64,000 nucleotides of DNA from Pratylenchus scribneri (lineage: Eukaryota > Nematoda > Chromadorea > Rhabditida > Pratylenchidae): contig JAQSEB010000037.1 in assembly GCA_030063045.1 (NCBI GenBank), positions 1,674,001-1,738,000 on the forward strand. Direction: 5' to 3'. Shown here in pieces: positions 11,873-23,003 of this stretch (positions within the stretch are counted from its first letter, which is position 1; the number at the start of each line of letters is the position of its first letter). Made by a program: the position numbers and the translations under genes. Under the pieces are notes generated by a model, which was not told the DNA's origin, ran no database searches, and saw only the letters and a program-made list of their open reading frames with translations.

Positions 11873-12730
11873 ATGCCGAAATTTATTCCCATTAAATTCA
11901 TAAAGAGGACAAGGCGGTGGATGCCGATTATGCCAACAATTTTCTCATCAATTCCAAATTTTCTGTTCATCTTCGCCGTTTCCATTCAATTTTCCAGTGG
12001 GGCAACTTTGCCGGCACCTCCAATATTCGAGGCAATTTCCCATTATCCTCCATTTTGCTATTTGCCTCCAGGTAGAAAAATTTTGAAGAAATAATTTCAC
12101 AGATTAATAAAAGTTTTACTTAAGTATTATTCAAAGGAAAAACGAAAAACAGGCCTTCGCCGGAGGCCTAAAGCCCAATGGCCCAATTAACTGTATAAGG
12201 ATAAAAGGAAACTCCACTTTAAATTATTCTTTTATTAATTGTGCGGGAAAATATGAATAACGAGGCCTTATTAGAAAAAAAGGGTGGGTTTAAAAAGGCA
12301 GATTGAGGCAATATTTGATTGATAGAGTGACGGGGCGATTAGGCAAAAAAGTGGGGGTACAGTAGGACAAATAGGAAAGGCGCTTCAGGCATTGTTGGTC
12401 ATCGCCTTCGTAATTTCGCCCGATAGCATTCCAAACTCTCCTTTCATTATTTTTCCCCTCTCATCAGAATCCGGCATATGTCCCGAGAATAGGACCTCGC
12501 CAAAGCCAGCGGGCCAATTGGGTGAACAAAATGAAATTCGCGCAGCAATGGCTACGGAAGATGACGGTGGAGATGGAGGAGTTATGCCGGCAACAGGCCC
12601 ATTGCTCACTCGATTCTATTTTGACTCAATCACCGCACAATGCTATCCATTTGGGGCCCAAGAATGTGGAGGCAATGAAAATCGGTTCGAAACACAGGCC
12701 GAATGCTTGAACAAGTGCAAAACCTATTGA
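11873..12730 (+). CDS. Secreted Kunitz-domain protein with a long loop insertion
   Basis: Exons 11873-12071 and 12468-12730 (acceptor CCCCTCTCATCAG) join to 153 residues. The N terminus has a basic stretch followed by a hydrophobic signal segment (IPNFLFIFAVSIQFSSGA); a shorter start at the internal MPIMPT is possible. The Kunitz domain follows with all six cysteines: FCYLPPESGIC holds C1 and C2 with the standard spacing of eight, and after a long insert come RFYFDSITAQC, YPFGAQEC, GGNENRF, QAEC and NKC with standard spacing. C2 to C3 is 53 residues instead of about 15. An in-frame 75-nt segment (12522-12596, GT...AG) could be an additional intron, reducing the insert. The residue after C2 (P1) is Pro, not Lys/Arg, so classic trypsin inhibition is unlikely. 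It is expected to be extracellular. Intron 1 carries a dispersed element. Confidence 0.8.
12145..12410 (+). mobile_element. Intronic sense-oriented element, copy 1
   Basis: Blocks shared with four other copies: TTTAAATTATTCTTTTATTAATTGTGCGGGAAAAT, GGTGGGTTTAAAAAGGCAGATTG-type sequence, CAATATTTGATTGATAGAGTGAC, and GTGGGGGTACAGTAGGAC followed by AGGCATTGTTGG. It occupies most of the Kunitz intron and is in the same sense as the gene. Confidence 0.8.
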
Positions 12731-13057
12731 CCAAAATGAATGAATTTTGATTAAAATTGACTATGAATTCACTTGACCCTTCCTTTATTGTATCCAAAAT
12801 GTTTTTGTACAATATTTTCACTTTTTCCGCCAAATATTCCCAGCTATTTAAATGGGCTTTCATTAATTTTAATTCAGCATTTTTTGATCCATTCCATTTT
12901 TATGTATTTACTTTTTTTGCCAATTCGATAAACAAAAACATTACATTTATTCTGTATTTATTTAAATAAATTAACAATAAAAGGGAATTATGATTTTCAG
13001 AAGGTATTAAAATAATGAAAAGAATATCAAAAATTCAAGCAATCCAATTGCATTCAT

Positions 13058-14219
13058 TCAAACATAAATTCCGACCCAAAGCATCAGGAAAACGGTGCCA
13101 AAGCCAAGAAAGACTGATGCCAATGCGCCAATGAACAATTCCTTGAAAATATTGCGCGTCTTCTTCGTGCTGGTCACCTGAAAAAAATTTTGTGAAAATA
13201 AATTAATTTAAATAATTTGAAGTGGCGTAATGGTAATCCTTACTAGGTAATTGAGGACCCAAAAATTAAAAGTGATTTATGTTTTAGCCGAAAAGAATTA
13301 ATTCCGCCTATTTTCTGGAAAGTTTTAACCGGAAAGAATTAATTCCGCCTGTTTTCCGGAAAGTTTATTTAATTCTTTCCGGTTAGAATAATTCCGCCTG
13401 TTTTCCGGAAAGTTTATTTAATTCTTTCCGGTTAGAATAATTCCGCCTGTTTTCCGGAAAGTTTATTTAATTCTTTCCGGTTAGAATAATTCCGCCTGTT
13501 TTCCGGAAAGTTTATTTAATTCTTTCCGGTTAGAATAATTCCGCCTGTTTTCCGGAAAGTTTATTTAATTCTTTCCGGTTAGAATAATTCCGCCTGTTTT
13601 CCGGAAAGTTTATTTAATTCTTTCCGGTTAGAATAATTCCGCCTGTTTTCCGGAAAGTTTATTTAATTCTTTCCGGTTAGAATAATTCCGCCTGTTTTCC
13701 GGAAAGTTTATTTAATTCTTTCCGGTTAGAATAATTCCGCCTGTTTTCCGGAAAGTTTATTTAATTCTTTCCGGTTAAAATAATTCCGCCTGTTTTCCGG
13801 AAAGTTTATTTAATTCTTTCCGGTTAGAATAATTCCGCCTGTTTTCCGGAAAGTTTATTTAATTCTTTCCGGTTAGAATAATTCCGCCTGTTTTCCGGAA
13901 AGTTTTAATTTAAAAAAGATGCCAGATTTAAACTCAACATACTCAAAAAACTCATCAGAAAACAATTTATGAAAAATAATTTTTTTTGTGACCCCGATTC
14001 GAAAAGGAATGTCGGAATAATTAATAAAAAATAATTTGCCCACCCCATTAACGAAGAAATATGCGGTGAAGATGAGTCCAATGCCAAGAAGAATCAATGT
14101 CAAATGAGGGAACAAGGAATGAGAAATCTTTAAAAAAATTTTAATATTCCTTCATTTATTTAATTGCCCACCGGAGGTTGATAGGGTTGCATTTTGCTGA
14201 TGTCAACATTAACGGCCAT
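13058..14219 (-). CDS. TMEM258: TMEM258, oligosaccharyltransferase complex subunit
   Basis: Exons 14172-14219, 14044-14127 and 13058-13177 join in frame to 83 residues, close to the 79 of the human protein. The sequence follows the family throughout: [20 protein letters not shown] (TM1), then [19 protein letters not shown], then [20 protein letters not shown] (TM2 and C terminus). TMEM258 is a small two-pass ER membrane subunit of the oligosaccharyltransferase, required for N-glycosylation. Intron 2 (13178-14043) is almost filled by a 49-bp minisatellite. The cathepsin D-like gene ends about 500 bp upstream on the same strand. Confidence 0.93.
13293..13908. repeat. Minisatellite block 2, 49-bp unit, inside TMEM258 intron 2
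   Basis: About 12 near-identical copies of the block 1 unit (TTTTCCGGAAAGTTTATTT, AATTCTTTCCGGTTAG, AATAATTCCGCCTG), preceded by two 41-bp-type copies at 13293-13350. Copies differ by very few bases, so recent homogenisation is likely. Confidence 0.95.
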
Positions 14220-14725
14220 TTTTGGAAAATATTTAAATTTTAATTGTTTAAATTCTAAATAAATATAATAATTATTTAAAAATAAAACATAAAATTATTC
14301 TCCACTTTTTTTTCGAAAATCAAGGCGTCCAAAAATCATCGATATTTGCTGCGTGGCTTAAAAATTTATTTTTGGATAAATTGTCATTTATGAAAAATGA
14401 CAAATAATTAAAATTTAAAATTTTTCTCTCAAATCAAAAAAGGGTAATTTTTATTTTTCCGGTTACTGATTGAAATCGAGGGATACTTTTGTTGATTTTG
14501 GGTTTTTACAGGTAAAGTTCATTATTATTATTGAAATCGAAAGTTGGATTAATTTAAAGGACAAATTAGCTTAAATATCTTCTTTAAGTTTTTTTAAATA
14601 ATTATACAAATATTGGATAATAATTAAATTAATTGTTTGGTAGGATTTCGTTTATTCAATTCTCTTGTTAAAATAAAATATCGGCATTAAAATCATAAGA
14701 ATATTATTTGATTCCTCAATTTTAT

Positions 14726-17379
14726 TCAATTATCAATTCTACTCTTTGGGACTGCATCTTTTGCCTTTGCCAAACTCAATTTTCCGTTACCGTAGTCGAA
14801 CATTGTGCAAAAACTGTCAAAGAAAATGTCGCCAAGTACCCAATCCTGAATAAAAAATATTTCCAAAAATCCAATTCAATCAAAATTTTACCGCATCAAA
14901 TCCATTACTGTACATTCCGAAAAGGCCCAATGCACATTTTCCCTCGTGAAGTCCAACCTAAAAAAAAATCACTAAATAAAATATTTCCCTAAAATTGTTA
15001 AAAACATCCAAAACATATTCCTCCGGGGGAATTGCATATTCTGATCCATTGATGGTCAAAATTATGGGAGGCAATTCGGGCACTCGATCACACGGTACCG
15101 TCATAATGTCGTCCTCTTCCGAAAATACAGCGCCCGTTGCCTCCACTGCAAATTTTCTAATTGGTTATTTTGACAATTCTGGATCAATTTTGATTTTAAT
15201 TTGATTACCACTATTTGACCACTTCTAATAAGGAAATATCATCAACATTTTTCATTAACTTTATCAATGCCTAAGGGCCTTTCCTACTCGTCCTACTGTA
15301 CCCTCAGCTTTTTGCCCAATCATCCTGTTATCCTATCAATCAAATATTGCCTCAATCGGCCTTTTTAGATCCACCCTTTTCCTCTTCAAATGCTTTTTTA
15401 TCCTTCACATTTTTATCACATTTACCCACACAATTAATAAAAATACTAATTTAAAAGTTTATTCGTCTCTAATCTATATCCCATTCTTTGGGCCATTGGA
15501 GGCTTATTAGGCCTCATGTCAGCTCAAGAGCCTAGGCCCAGCTCTCGCTCCAAACAATTTTAGACCTAGATTAGGACTAATAAATTTATTTCGTATCTTT
15601 GTAACATTTTAAATTAATATTATAGTGAAATGACCAATCATATTGAAATGTGGATGTGGGCATCCAATCAGCGCTGTTCCGGTGTCGGCAATGGCCAATT
15701 GGTGTCGATATGTTCGATAGGGGCCAACTTGGATTCTGTGGAATCATTAAAAAGGATGTCATACATTTTTGAGTCAAAACCGTTGAATGGTGAATTGCCA
15801 AAATGCCCTGGATTTGAGGCTAACATCGTGCCATGGCCCCTCGCAATTCTCCTCATCTTTGCCACCAAAAGTGATTAAACCCCCGGGGCCTCCCATGCTT
15901 GCCGGTCTTCGCCTTAAATTAATGTACCGCAAATTCTCTCTTGGAAGCCCATTCCCTAGTAGGAGCCCACTCACTCTCTAATAAAAGCCAACCCAGTACT
16001 ACTTAATTGGGAGGAAAAATTTAAAGTGGGGAGGCAAATAAGGAAGTAATTATTCTGCCTCCCCCAGTAATTTACTTAATGAGTATAAAACAAATTGAGG
16101 TTAAATTCCGGGCCCTGTAAGCCTATCGCCTAACCTAAATCCTATCCGGCACCGGCACCTAGCAAAAGCTTTTAGTAGGTAGGATTATTTTAAGGGTATG
16201 ACTATGTTTAGGATAAGAGGGCTTGGGGCAGTTTTGGAATAGTTTTGTTGTCGTTTAACAGTCGTTAAAGTACCGATGAGGCAGAATAATGAATTTTTGG
16301 TTGCCTCTCTCATTAAATTTTTGTCTCCCCAATAAAATTTTGCGACCGATCACCAACATTAATTAAGTAATACCAACCCTGTGCCCGGAGACACTGAAAA
16401 ATATATAAGCCCGTGGGCTTCTAATAGAAAAATACGGCAATATGGAATGGAATCCCAAAAATGGACCCAAAACAAACCAATCCACCCAAACAGTGAAAAC
16501 TGGCCGATCCAATTGGTCCAAAATGTTCATCAATGGTGGCCGCTCATTATAGGCGGAAAGTGCGGGCCAAGCCAGGCCAAAAATGCCATCCAAAGGTTGG
16601 TCCGAAACAACATTGGACACGGATTCCGCCAAACCAAATATTTGCGAATTCCAATGGAATGGGCCCAACTTTGAATGGGAAAAATTTGTTGGAATTATTT
16701 TTTGGGAAGCACCTTGACTTTGTCACGGAAAAGATGGCCTTGGGTTGGGGAACGTTTCCATTGGTAATTGATGTCAAATGGTCGATGAATGGGTGTCAGC
16801 GTAGAAGAGGAACAAAAATAAACACAAAAATTGATTTGAAATTGATTAAAATAAACTTTAAATTGAAATGTTTTCGACTATGTTTGGACACTTCAGGACG
16901 GCCATAACATGATTTCCCCGTGCAATTTGGATTTATCAGCCAAAAATTTGGAGTTGCCGTTTGCATGGCTACCAAGAATTGTTGGCCTACAAAATTGGAT
17001 TACCATAATTTTGGGGCTACAAATTTTCAGAGAATTTCTAAAGGAGGCTATTATTAGAAAGGTGACTTCTATTAGAGAGAGAGGGCCAATATTAGGAGTA
17101 TTCCCAGGTTGGAATTGATTTCCAATTAATTTGTTTGGGTAAATTTGGACCTGGAGTTCCAACGGAAATGTTGGCCACATAATAGCCTTTGAAAAATTCC
17201 TGTTGGGTGCCAACCGTCAAATCATGTCGCATTCGGTCCAAAACTGTTCGCCATAGGCCGGCTTTGATGAGCCGAGTGCGAAGTGAACCGGTGGATTGGA
17301 TTGGAATTTGGTGGATAAGGCAAAGGCAAATTGAGGGGAAAATGAGGAAAAAGGAAATGGCAAATTCAAATTTGGACAT
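14726..17379 (-). CDS. Cathepsin D-like aspartic protease homologue, N-lobe catalytic Asp lost
   Basis: Nine exons: 17151-17379, 16857-16986, 16713-16800, 16478-16668, 15781-15912, 15635-15735, 15006-15145, 14892-14957 and 14726-14845. They give 398 residues, the normal family length. It starts with a signal peptide (SFFLIFPSICLCL) and a short pro-region, then GYYVANISVGTPGQQF. The next strand, which should read LDTGSSNFW, reads MQTATPNFW, so the first catalytic Asp is Gln. The flap region (FDINYQWKRSPTQG) lacks the YGTG/YGDG signature. The rest is well kept: DQPLDGIFGLAWP, GGLITFGGKDEENCEGPW, AFWQFTI, the second catalytic motif AIADTGTALIG, and WVLGDIFFDSFCTMFDYGNG. Exon 3 has no AG at its acceptor (TCTAC instead), all other junctions are canonical. 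It is likely a secreted non-catalytic protein, or a pseudogene in early decay. Intron 6 holds a dispersed element. Confidence 0.8.
15265..15575 (-). mobile_element. Intronic sense-oriented element, copy 2
   Basis: On the + strand it reads as the complement (CCTACTCGTCCTACTGTACCC, CAATCAAATATTGCCTCAATC, CACACAATTAATAAAAAT). So on the minus strand it has the same sense as its host, intron 6 of the cathepsin D-like gene. Confidence 0.75.
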
Positions 17380-17439
17380 TTGAAAAAATGGAAGGAATTA
17401 ATTGGATTTTAAGAAAGTTTCTTTTGTTGTATTTCATTC

Positions 17440-19708
17440 CGGTTGTTCCGGAAAGTTTATTTAATTTGTTCCGGAAAGTTTATTTAATTTGTTCCGGAAA
17501 GTTTATTTATTTTGTTCCGGAAAGTTTATTTAATTTGTTCCGGAAAGTTTATTTATTTCATTCCGGAAAGTTTATTTATTTTGTTCCGGAAAGTTTATTT
17601 AATTTGTTCCGGAAAGTTTATTTAATTTGTTCCGGAAAGTTTATTTATTTTGTTCCGGAAAGTTTATTTATTTTTGTTCCGGAAAGTTTATTTATTTCAT
17701 TCCGGAAAGTTTATTTAATTTGTTCCGGAAAGTTTAATTTGTTCCGGAAAGTTTATTTATTTTGTTCCGGAAAGTTTATTTATTTTGTTCCGGAAAGTTT
17801 ATTTATTTCATTCCGGAAAGTTTATTTAATTTGTTCCGGAAAGTTTATTTATTTCATTCCGGAAAGTTTATTTAATTTGTTCCGGAAAGTTTATTTATTT
17901 CATTCCGGAAAGTTTATTTAATTTGTTCCGGAAAGTTTATTTATTTCATTCCGGAAAGTTTATTTAATTTGTTCCGGAAAGTTTATTTATTTCATTCCGG
18001 AAAGTTTATTTAATTTGTTCCGGAAAGTTTATTTATTTCATTCCGGAAAGTTTATTTAATTTGTTCCGGAAAGTTTATTTAATTTGTTCCGGAAAGTTTA
18101 TTTATTTTGTTCCGGAAAGTTTATTTATTTTTGTTCCGGAAAGTTTATTTATTTCATTCCGGAAAGTTTATTTAATTTGTTCCGGAAAGTTTATTTATTT
18201 CATTCCGGAAAGTTTATTTAATTTGTTCCGGAAAGTTTATTTAATTTGTTCCGGAAAGTTTATTTATTTCATTCCGGAAAGTTTATTTATTTTGTTCCGG
18301 AAAGTTTATTTAATTTGTTCCGGAAAGTTTATTTATTTCATTCCGGAAAGTTTATTTAATTTGTTCCGGAAAGTTTATTTATTTCATTCCGGAAAGTTTA
18401 TTTAATTTGTTCCGGAAAGTTTATTTATTTCATTCCGGAAAGTTTATTTAATTTGTTCCGGAAAGTTTATTTATTTCATTCCGGAAAGTTTATTTAATTT
18501 GTTCCGGAAAGTTTATTTAATTTGTTCCGGAAAGTTTATTTATTTTGTTCCGGAAAGTTTATTTATTTTTGTTCCGGAAAGTTTATTTATTTCATTCCGG
18601 AAAGTTTATTTAATTTGTTCCGGAAAGTTTATTTATTTTGTTCCGGAAAGTTTATTTATTTTGTTCCGGAAAGTTTATTTATTTTGTTCCGGAAAGTTTA
18701 TTTATTTGTTCCGGAAAGTTTATTTAATTTGTTCCGGAAAGTTTATTTAATTTGTTCCGGAAAGTTTATTTAATTTGTTCCGGAAAGTTTATTTAATTTG
18801 TTCCGGAAAGTTTATTTAATTTGTTCCGGAAAGTTTATTTATTTCATTCCGGAAAGTTTATTTATTTTGTTCCGGAAAGTTTATTTAATTTGTTCCGGAA
18901 AGTTTATTTAATTTGTTCCGGAAAGTTTATTTATTTTGTTCCGGAAAGTTTATTTATTTTTGTTCCGGAAAGTTTATTTATTTCATTCCGGAAAGTTTAT
19001 TTAATTTGTTCCGGAAAGTTTAATTTGTTCCGGAAAGTTTATTTATTTTGTTCCGGAAAGTTTATTTATTTTGTTCCGGAAAGTTTATTTATTTCATTCC
19101 GGAAAGTTTATTTAATTTGTTCCGGAAAGTTTATTTATTTCATTCCGGAAAGTTTATTTAATTTGTTCCGGAAAGTTTATTTATTTCATTCCGGAAAGTT
19201 TATTTAATTTGTTCCGGAAAGTTTATTTATTTCATTCCGGAAAGTTTATTTAATTTGTTCCGGAAAGTTTATTTATTTCATTCCGGAAAGTTTATTTAAT
19301 TTGTTCCGGAAAGTTTATTTATTTCATTCCGGAAAGTTTATTTAATTTGTTCCGGAAAGTTTATTTAATTTGTTCCGGAAAGTTTATTTATTTTGTTCCG
19401 GAAAGTTTATTTATTTTTGTTCCGGAAAGTTTATTTATTTCATTCCGGAAAGTTTATTTAATTTGTTCCGGAAAGTTTATTTATTTTGTTCCGGAAAGTT
19501 TATTTATTTTGTTCCGGAAAGTTTATTTATTTCATTCCGGAAAGTTTATTTAATTTGTTCCGGAAAGTTTATTTATTTCATTCCGGAAAGTTTATTTAAT
19601 TTGTTCCGGAAAGTTTATTTAATTTGTTCCGGAGAGTTTATTTATTTTGTTCCGGAAAGTTTATTTATTTGTTCCGGAAAGTTTATTTATTTTGTTCCGG
19701 AAAGTTTA
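17440..19708. repeat. Minisatellite block 3, 23-bp unit, about 98 copies
   Basis: Tandem 23-mers GTTCCGGAAAGTTTATTTAAT+TT and variants CATTCCGGAAAGTTTATTTA+TT. The two types (ending AATTTG or ATTTCA/ATTTTG) follow recurring orders; long stretches of the pattern recur around 18050-18420, 18490-18620, 18890-19000 and 19340-19450, which suggests a higher-order repeat of several hundred base pairs. It lies between the 5' end of the cathepsin D-like gene and the 3' end of the next minus-strand gene. Long open frames inside are translations of the repeat. Confidence 0.97.
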
Positions 19709-19887
19709 AGTGAATTTGTCTTCCAATTTTTTTATTGAAATTATTTTTAAAAATTGGTGAAAAAATCAGACAAAAAAATATTTATTATTTATTACATATT
19801 TGCCGAATGCGATTATTTAACATATTTATGGAAAATTTAAGTGAAAATAAACAAAAAAAGAAAGAGAGGTCATCCATCAATTTCACT

Positions 19888-21005
19888 TCATATTCCCTCA
19901 TAACCATTCCTGGTATTTGTGGAACTTGCTGCCGAAAATGTGCTGCCTCTTCCAAAACCCTGATGATGTTGGGCCAAATCGATGCTTTTGGCCAAAAATT
20001 GGCGAAATTCATCGGTGGCAATGGCAAATGTCCGATCAACACAAAGATGGAGGGCACAGAGGAGGGGGATGGCAAATGAGGTGATCTGATGGAAATACGG
20101 GTTTTTAAGTTTAAAAAATAGTAAAAATTTATTTAAAAAAATTAATTCTCAAATTTAAATTTACCTTTAGAAATGCCAACATTGCCTATGAGCCTTTCAT
20201 ATTCGTCATACTGTACCCCCACTTTTTGCCTAATCACCCCATCACCCTATCAATCAAATATTGTCCCAATCTATCTTTTTAAATCCACTCTTCCCACACA
20301 ATTAATTAATAAAGAATAATTTAAAGTTCTTCTAAATTCTAATTCCTATCCCGTTCATAGGGCCAGGGGGCTTCAGTTCTCTCCCCGAACCATATTTTAG
20401 CCCTAAATTAGTACTAAAGTCCTTATTTTCTCTATTAAAAACTCAAGTGCTTTAATTTTCAAATCGCCAAAAATCGGCAAAATTTATGGTCTAATTCTCT
20501 TATTTCTTGAAATTTCTGAACCAAAAATGTTAAAGCTATGAAAATGCCTTAAAAATATTTTTGAAAAAAAAGTTTTTTTTTACCCAAGAGGTACAGTAAG
20601 TCAATACGGTATCAACTATACCCTTTAATTAATTTATGGAAAAATTCACCATTTCAAGTGAGGCCCAGAATATTGGCCAACCCATTGGCGTGAATTGGTC
20701 CAAAAATCGATAATCGGACAACAAATTTACCAAACAAATTCCATTGGTGAACATGGCCACGGAAAGGAATGGATAAAAAAGGAACATCTAAAATTGAATG
20801 GGAATTTTAATTGATTGATTGAATTTTGAATTTGGCCCACCTTTGTCCAAATTTGTCCATTTCGATGAATGTGCCAAACGGAATAGGTGGATTCAATGAG
20901 TAAAAGGCAAATTAAAGTGAGCAAAAAAATATGTTCGCCAACATTCAAATGGGAATCGCTGAAAGTGCGCGCAAAACGGGCCAACAAAACATCGACGAGG
21001 AGAAC
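19888..21005 (-). CDS. Multi-pass membrane protein, C-terminal exons (5' end unresolved)
   Basis: Three clean exons in phase 0: 20841-21005, 20650-20787 and 19888-20085, giving 166 residues to the stop. Three hydrophobic segments are visible: EHIFLLTLICLLLIESTYSVW, FLFYPFLSVAMFTNGICLVNL and ITSFAIPLLCALHLCV, the first preceded by a loop ARTFSDSHLNVG. The tail is Ser/Gly-rich. No family is recognised. A plausible first exon starts at 21552 (METLLETNIYDRPMTPLTWP) and ends near a GTGAAA donor, but an intermediate exon would be needed to keep frame, so it is not included. The last intron holds a dispersed element. The gene ends 180 bp from the large minisatellite. Confidence 0.6.
20172..20420 (-). 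mobile_element. Intronic sense-oriented element, copy 3
   Basis: The + strand shows the complement (GCCAACATTGCCTATGAGCC, CATACTGTACCCCCACTTTTTG, CAATCAAATATTGTCCCAATC, CACACAATTAATTAATAAAG). The element is therefore in the sense of its host, the last intron (20086-20649) of the multi-pass membrane gene. Confidence 0.75.
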
Positions 21006-23003
21006 CTGAGGGATGAGAGGGGAATGAATGATGGATTCGGATAGAATTAATTTATCATTCAGTACTAATTTATTTGAATGAGGGGGCCTAGAATAATTTT
21101 CGCATTTTTTGATAGTAATTTTATTGAGTAAAAATAAAACTTTTCGGTACTTATGGAGTTTATAAATAACACATTTTTGGGTCAATTAAAAAGGAAAATG
21201 GCCCCATTATAGTTGTTAGGATGAGATAAGGTTTTTAGGGAATAGGGATAGATGGTTCTATTCTATCCCTGTCCCTGAATGACCCTAAACCTAATCCTCT
21301 GATGACCCAAATATGGACTCCTCACTTTTCAATCTTGATCCAAAAATGGAATACAAACTAAATATTGTCAATAAAAAATTTAAAAATTTTGGCGCAAATC
21401 CAATCGCCAACATTTATAATTTGGTTGATTTGACATCAAAATTTGCCACCAATTTTTTCACTCATCATTCGACATGAGGTGAAAAGGCCATGTGGCCAAG
21501 TGAGCGGGGTCATTGGCCGGTCATAAATATTTGTTTCCAAAAGGGTTTCCATTTTAGTATGGAGAACGATTTTAGTAATAGAAAATGTGGACAGCAGCCA
21601 AATGAGGGTGAAAGATGAATTGACGGTGGCCGACGAGTAAAAAATTTACCGAGCGGATGATAAAATAAATGGATGGACGAATGAATGGAAGTTGGAGTTT
21701 TAGGGAATGGGGCAAATTGTAGAGGAGACGAATGGAATTAGCTAGAAATGGGGGAATGAGGGTCAATTGAGGGGTGGAGGCTTTGGATGAGGTCATTTTC
21801 AGTGCATAATTAATGCAAATGGCAATATTTTTGTGTGAATTTTTTGGTAATTTGCCAAGAGCAAAAATTGGTAAAAATTGATGGAGATTATTTTTCAAAA
21901 TTATCTGGGAAAATTTTAAAAAATATTTGGGCAAACATTTCGATTAATTTTTTATATTACCGTATTTTTGTCAATAGCGGCCTCGGGGCAACTCATTTTC
22001 AGAGATCCTCCAAAGTCGCCAAATTACATTTTCACACTTTTCTCCTTAAATTTTCAATAGAGAGCTATTAATGGAGAGGTGGCTTCTACTATACTAGAAA
22101 GAAGGCCATTATTGAGAAAATATGTTTCTCTTGGAAGGAATATTGAAATTCTGCTAAAATTCCTTAAGGGGGTATAGATGAAAAAAGCCCAGCAGAAATT
22201 ATAAAAATCCCAGAATTTTATTCGTTTTATAAATCCAGGGGAGAAAACCGAATTTTAATGAAACATTCCATTTCCAATTCTTTTGGTTCCCCCGCCTGTT
22301 CCTATTCCTAATAATTTACGATTCACCCTCAAATCAATCAAAATTGACAATCCCACCATTTTTCTTTCATTTCATTCGGGAATCATAAAATTTATATTAA
22401 TTGGACAAAAATTTGAGCAGAACGGGCAATCGGCCAGCAAATTTATGGGGGAATGGGGCGAACCCAAAAATGGAAATTGATAGTGAAATAATGCAAAATG
22501 GGCAGCCAATGGAGATGGAGAATATTGTTGAAATTTGAGCCAAACGAACCCAAATTCATGGTCGGATTGGCCGAGAAAGAGGAGGGAATTTTGGGGCAAA
22601 ATAAAGAAAAAAAAGCTAAAAAACCCAAATTATGAGGAAAAAGGTTCCAATTTATTGCATTCAAATTTTTGTGTCCTTGGAATATTCCCAATTTTGTGAG
22701 AATAACCCAAAAATTGCTTCGAATTCTACCTTTTTATTTTCACCAATTATTAATTAAAAAAATTGTTGAATATTTAATGAATTAAAATATTTGGGCAACG
22801 AGAGAAAAAGTTCACAAAATCTAACATGAATGGAGACAAATAAAATAACCTAATAGGTAAATGGAATTGAATTGATGGGCAATAAAATAAAATTAATATC
22901 AATTTTAAATTAATACAAAGATTAAAGGGGATTAAAAAGGAAAAGGGGGAAGGAAAATGGGCGAAGATTAAGCGAAAAGAAATAAAATATTATTCTCATG
23001 GAA
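21006..23003. other. No assigned gene; possible 5' exons of the membrane protein
   Basis: Includes a candidate first exon ending near 21450, a short foldback around 21225-21295 (AGGGATAGATGGTTC facing CTATTCTATCCCT), and a repeat at about 21975-22110 shared with 17020-17095 (AATTTTCAGAGA, GGTGGCTTCTA...AGAGGGCC-like). Minus-strand frames at 22372-22691 and 21572-21934 have no recognisable motif. Confidence 0.4.

Noticed and set aside
12392..12595. Separate start at 12392 for the Kunitz protein without the first exon
   Set aside because: It would lack both the signal peptide and the first cysteine; the acceptor at 12466-12467 joins the upstream signal-peptide exon with exact C1-C2 spacing.
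17388..19738. Frames of 83-177 codons reading SGKFIYF/PESLF/FRKVYL
   Set aside because: Same explanation: translations of the 23-bp repeat.
21572..21934. 120-codon minus-strand frame as first exon of the multi-pass membrane gene
   Set aside because: Possible but unsupported: no signal or family match and no in-frame link to the exon at 20841-21005 could be shown.
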